From the NCBI GenBank assembly GCA_030040115.1, contig JASHUH010000390.1, forward strand, positions 1 through 8,234: a stretch of DNA of 8,234 nucleotides, read 5' to 3'. The stretch is from Acidobacteriaceae bacterium. GTDB taxonomy: Bacteria; Acidobacteriota; Terriglobia; Terriglobales; Acidobacteriaceae. Below, one piece after another: positions 6,767 through 8,234 of the stretch. Positions within the stretch are counted from its first letter, which is position 1, and every line of letters starts with the position of its first letter. The notes below the pieces were generated by a model. The model was not told the DNA's origin. It did no database searches and saw nothing but the letters and a program-made list of their open reading frames with translations. The translations under genes were made by a program, and so were the position numbers.

Positions 6767-7480
6767 TCAACCCTGCCCTGGGTTGATTCCGCGCCAGCCC
6801 AGCTCCACAACGCCCGGCAAACGCTCGAGTTCGGCCACGATCGCGGGCACCGCTCCGCTGCCCTTGGAAGACGGCCACATCAGTTCGCAGTCGTATCGGC
6901 TCCGGTGCTCGGTGACGCAATTGGTCACCGAGATCGATTTGATGTGAAAATGAGCCGCATTGAGCCGGTGGCGCAGCTCTTCCGGCGTAAGCCGGCCCTC
7001 CGCGATCTGAAGGGTGAGCTCGGCCATCTGGTAACGCTCCACTTTGGCTTCGAGCCCGCGCAATCCCCACAGCACCAGGAAACCGATGACAGTAGAAGTC
7101 GAGCCGAGGATGAGCTGGCCTCCGCCGAGACAAAGCCCCACCACGGTGGCAAACCATAGCGTGGCCGCGGTGGTAAGGCCCAGCACCAGCTCGCCTTTGC
7201 GAATAATGGCGCCCGCGCCAATGAATCCGACGCCAGTGAGGATGCCCAGCGGCAGGCGCATCAAATCCATGACCGCGAAGGAATTGGGCGGTTTGCCGTT
7301 GGATTGCATGAGCAGATTCATCTGGATCATCGCGACCGACGCGGCCAGCGTCACCAGCAGCGTGGTGCGCATTCCGGCGGCGTGCCCGGTGCGGCTGCGT
7401 TCGGCGCCCAGAATGCCGCCGGCCAGGACCGTCAGCGCCAGGCGGAGAGCGATGGCTTGCCAGTGAATCTCCGGCGGCAT
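6767..7480 (-). CDS. MgtC/SapB-family inner membrane protein
   Basis: The 237-residue protein shows the MgtC signature in order: GAERSRTGHAAGMRT at 25-39, a linking segment with D72 and R75, LTGVGFIGAGAIIRKG at 81-96 and GLTTAATLW at 101-109. Hydrophobic segments lie at about 9-27, 38-56, 77-94, 98-118 and 121-140. A soluble C-terminal domain of about 90 residues (148-237) follows, as in full-length MgtC, where it is ACT-like and cytoplasmic. In pathogens MgtC supports growth in low magnesium and survival in macrophages and inhibits the F-type ATP synthase. In environmental bacteria the role of the family is mostly unknown, so no specific function is claimed. The ATG at 7480 is the only start after the upstream in-frame stop (7493-7495); no good ribosome site is visible. 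It is divergent from mraY across a 229-nt gap in which I see no further gene. Confidence 0.93.
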   Translation of the reverse strand: MPPEIHWQAIALRLALTVLAGGILGAERSRTGHAAGMRTTLLVTLAASVAMIQMNLLMQSNGKPPNSFAVMDLMRLPLGILTGVGFIGAGAIIRKGELVLGLTTAATLWFATVVGLCLGGGQLILGSTSTVIGFLVLWGLRGLEAKVERYQMAELTLQIAEGRLTPEELRHRLNAAHFHIKSISVTNCVTEHRSRYDCELMWPSSKGSGAVPAIVAELERLPGVVELGWRGINPGQG

Positions 7481-7666
7481 CCATACTTGGATTCAGGAAA
7501 AACCGAGCCGGATGTCGCGGCGAGGGCGAACACGCTCATTCGAAGGGTCACACACCGTAGAGGGCCACGACTCCGTCGGCCCAAGCCGGAAATCACGCTT
7601 CAGCGGATTTGGGGCGCAGAGCCCATTTCGATTCCTCCTGGCCCCGAATGCCGAGCGCCATTCCTG

Positions 7667-7672
7667 TAAAAT
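7667..7672 (+). promoter_or_regulatory. Possible -10 box for mraY
   Basis: TAAAAT, preceded directly by TG, lies 37 nt before the mraY start codon in the mgtC-mraY divergent gap. No recognisable -35 box is present at normal spacing. Because the upstream gene points away, mraY needs a promoter in this gap, which is the main reason to list it. Confidence 0.3.
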
Positions 7673-7699
7673 CGTCCTGAAACACGCCTCGGCAGGCTC

Positions 7700-7704
7700 G
7701 GGAG
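7700..7704 (+). promoter_or_regulatory. Ribosome binding site of mraY
   Basis: GGGAG lies 5 nt before the TTG at 7710 and supports that unusual start codon, which coincides with the normal N-terminus of the protein family. Confidence 0.7.
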
Positions 7705-7709
7705 TTCCA

Positions 7710-8234
7710 TTGCTCTATTGGTTGTTGTACGAAAAGTTATTTCCGTTCTTTCATCCCTTCCGGATCTTCCGATATTTGACGTTTCGCACTGTCTTTGCCT
7801 CGCTTACGGCGCTTTTGATCGCGCTCTTTATCGGCCCTTACGTGATCCAAAAACTGCGCGAGTTTCAGATCGGGCAATTTGTGCGCGAAGACGGGCCGCA
7901 GTCGCACCTGAAGAAATCGGGAACGCCGACCATGGGCGGGGTGCTGATCTGCATCGCAATTCTGCTGCCCACGGTGCTTTGGTCTGACCCCGCCAATCCA
8001 CTGGTGTGGATCACGGTGTTCTCGACCATGGCTTTCGGCGCCATCGGCTTTGCCGACGATTACACCAAAGTGGTCAAGCGGCGCAGCTTGGGCCTGACGG
8101 CCCGCGCCAAGCTGATGTGGCAGGGTCTGGTGGGCGCGGTGGTCGCGGTGGCGCTGGTGGTGCTGGACCAGTTCAAAATGTTTTCCACGCGACTGTCAGC
8201 GCCATTCATCAAGAGCTGGCGGCCCGACCTGCTG
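7710..8234 (+). CDS. mraY: Phospho-N-acetylmuramoyl-pentapeptide-transferase, N-terminal part (runs off the window)
   Basis: MraY transfers phospho-MurNAc-pentapeptide from UDP to undecaprenyl phosphate, making lipid I at the inner face of the cytoplasmic membrane, the first membrane step of peptidoglycan synthesis. The visible 175 residues are about half of the usual 360. Starting at TTG 7710, residues 1-27 (MLYWL, then RYLTFRTV at 21-28) line up with the E. coli N-terminus without a gap. The signature DGPQSHLKKSGTPTMGG lies at 61-77 and the catalytic aspartate pair is D116-D117 in GFADDYTK. Hydrophobic segments lie at about 25-45, 74-91, 98-115 and 136-152. The reading frame stays open to the last base. 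The frame is also open upstream of the TTG but shows no similarity there. The usual upstream neighbour murF is absent; mgtC lies there on the other strand. Confidence 0.95.
   Translation, partial: MLYWLLYEKLFPFFHPFRIFRYLTFRTVFASLTALLIALFIGPYVIQKLREFQIGQFVREDGPQSHLKKSGTPTMGGVLICIAILLPTVLWSDPANPLVWITVFSTMAFGAIGFADDYTKVVKRRSLGLTARAKLMWQGLVGAVVAVALVVLDQFKMFSTRLSAPFIKSWRPDLL

Noticed and set aside
6429..7484. 351-codon minus-strand open frame overlapping mgtC and the antitoxin gene
   Set aside because: It is a different frame over two recognisable proteins with family motifs; its own translation is Arg/Ala/Gly-rich and without motifs.

Overview
This GC-rich window (about 62% in an ilvC block counted by hand) comes from a bacterial chromosome and carries core metabolism with a short accessory stretch. 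The gene set, the protein types and the short AGCT-rich repeats between genes suggest an Acidobacteriota-like organism. That placement is an inference from general resemblance; no phylogenetic marker is visible.

Left part (1-5820, plus strand): a branched-chain amino acid cluster in the order ilvD - ilvB - ilvN - ilvC. It encodes dihydroxyacid dehydratase, both subunits of acetohydroxyacid synthase, and ketol-acid reductoisomerase. Together these are the shared steps from pyruvate (or pyruvate plus 2-oxobutyrate) to the 2-keto acid precursors of valine, leucine and isoleucine. The genes point the same way but are separated by unusually long gaps (169, 171 and 134 nt). A plausible intrinsic terminator follows ilvC.

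The gaps upstream of ilvD, ilvB and ilvN hold tandem 7-bp repeats. The forward form (RGCTRRN) lies just before the start codon. A reverse-complement form lies about 90 nt further upstream in the first two gaps and survives as a single unit in the third. In the first two gaps the two arms pair heptad by heptad in register, including matching variant heptads. This is the most unusual structure in the window.

Middle part (5811-7480, minus strand): a small membrane-anchored DUF3592-like protein in locally AT-richer DNA, an orphan CopG/BrnA-type ribbon-helix-helix antitoxin with no toxin gene beside it, and an MgtC/SapB-family membrane protein.

Right end (7710-8234, plus strand): the first 175 codons of mraY, which makes lipid I in peptidoglycan synthesis. 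It starts with TTG behind a good ribosome binding site and runs off the window. It is divergent from mgtC, so murF is not directly upstream as in the usual division and cell wall cluster.

No rRNA, tRNA, CRISPR array, transposase or integrase was seen. I did not find a convincing new multi-gene system; the paired heptad arms are the best candidate for something undescribed.
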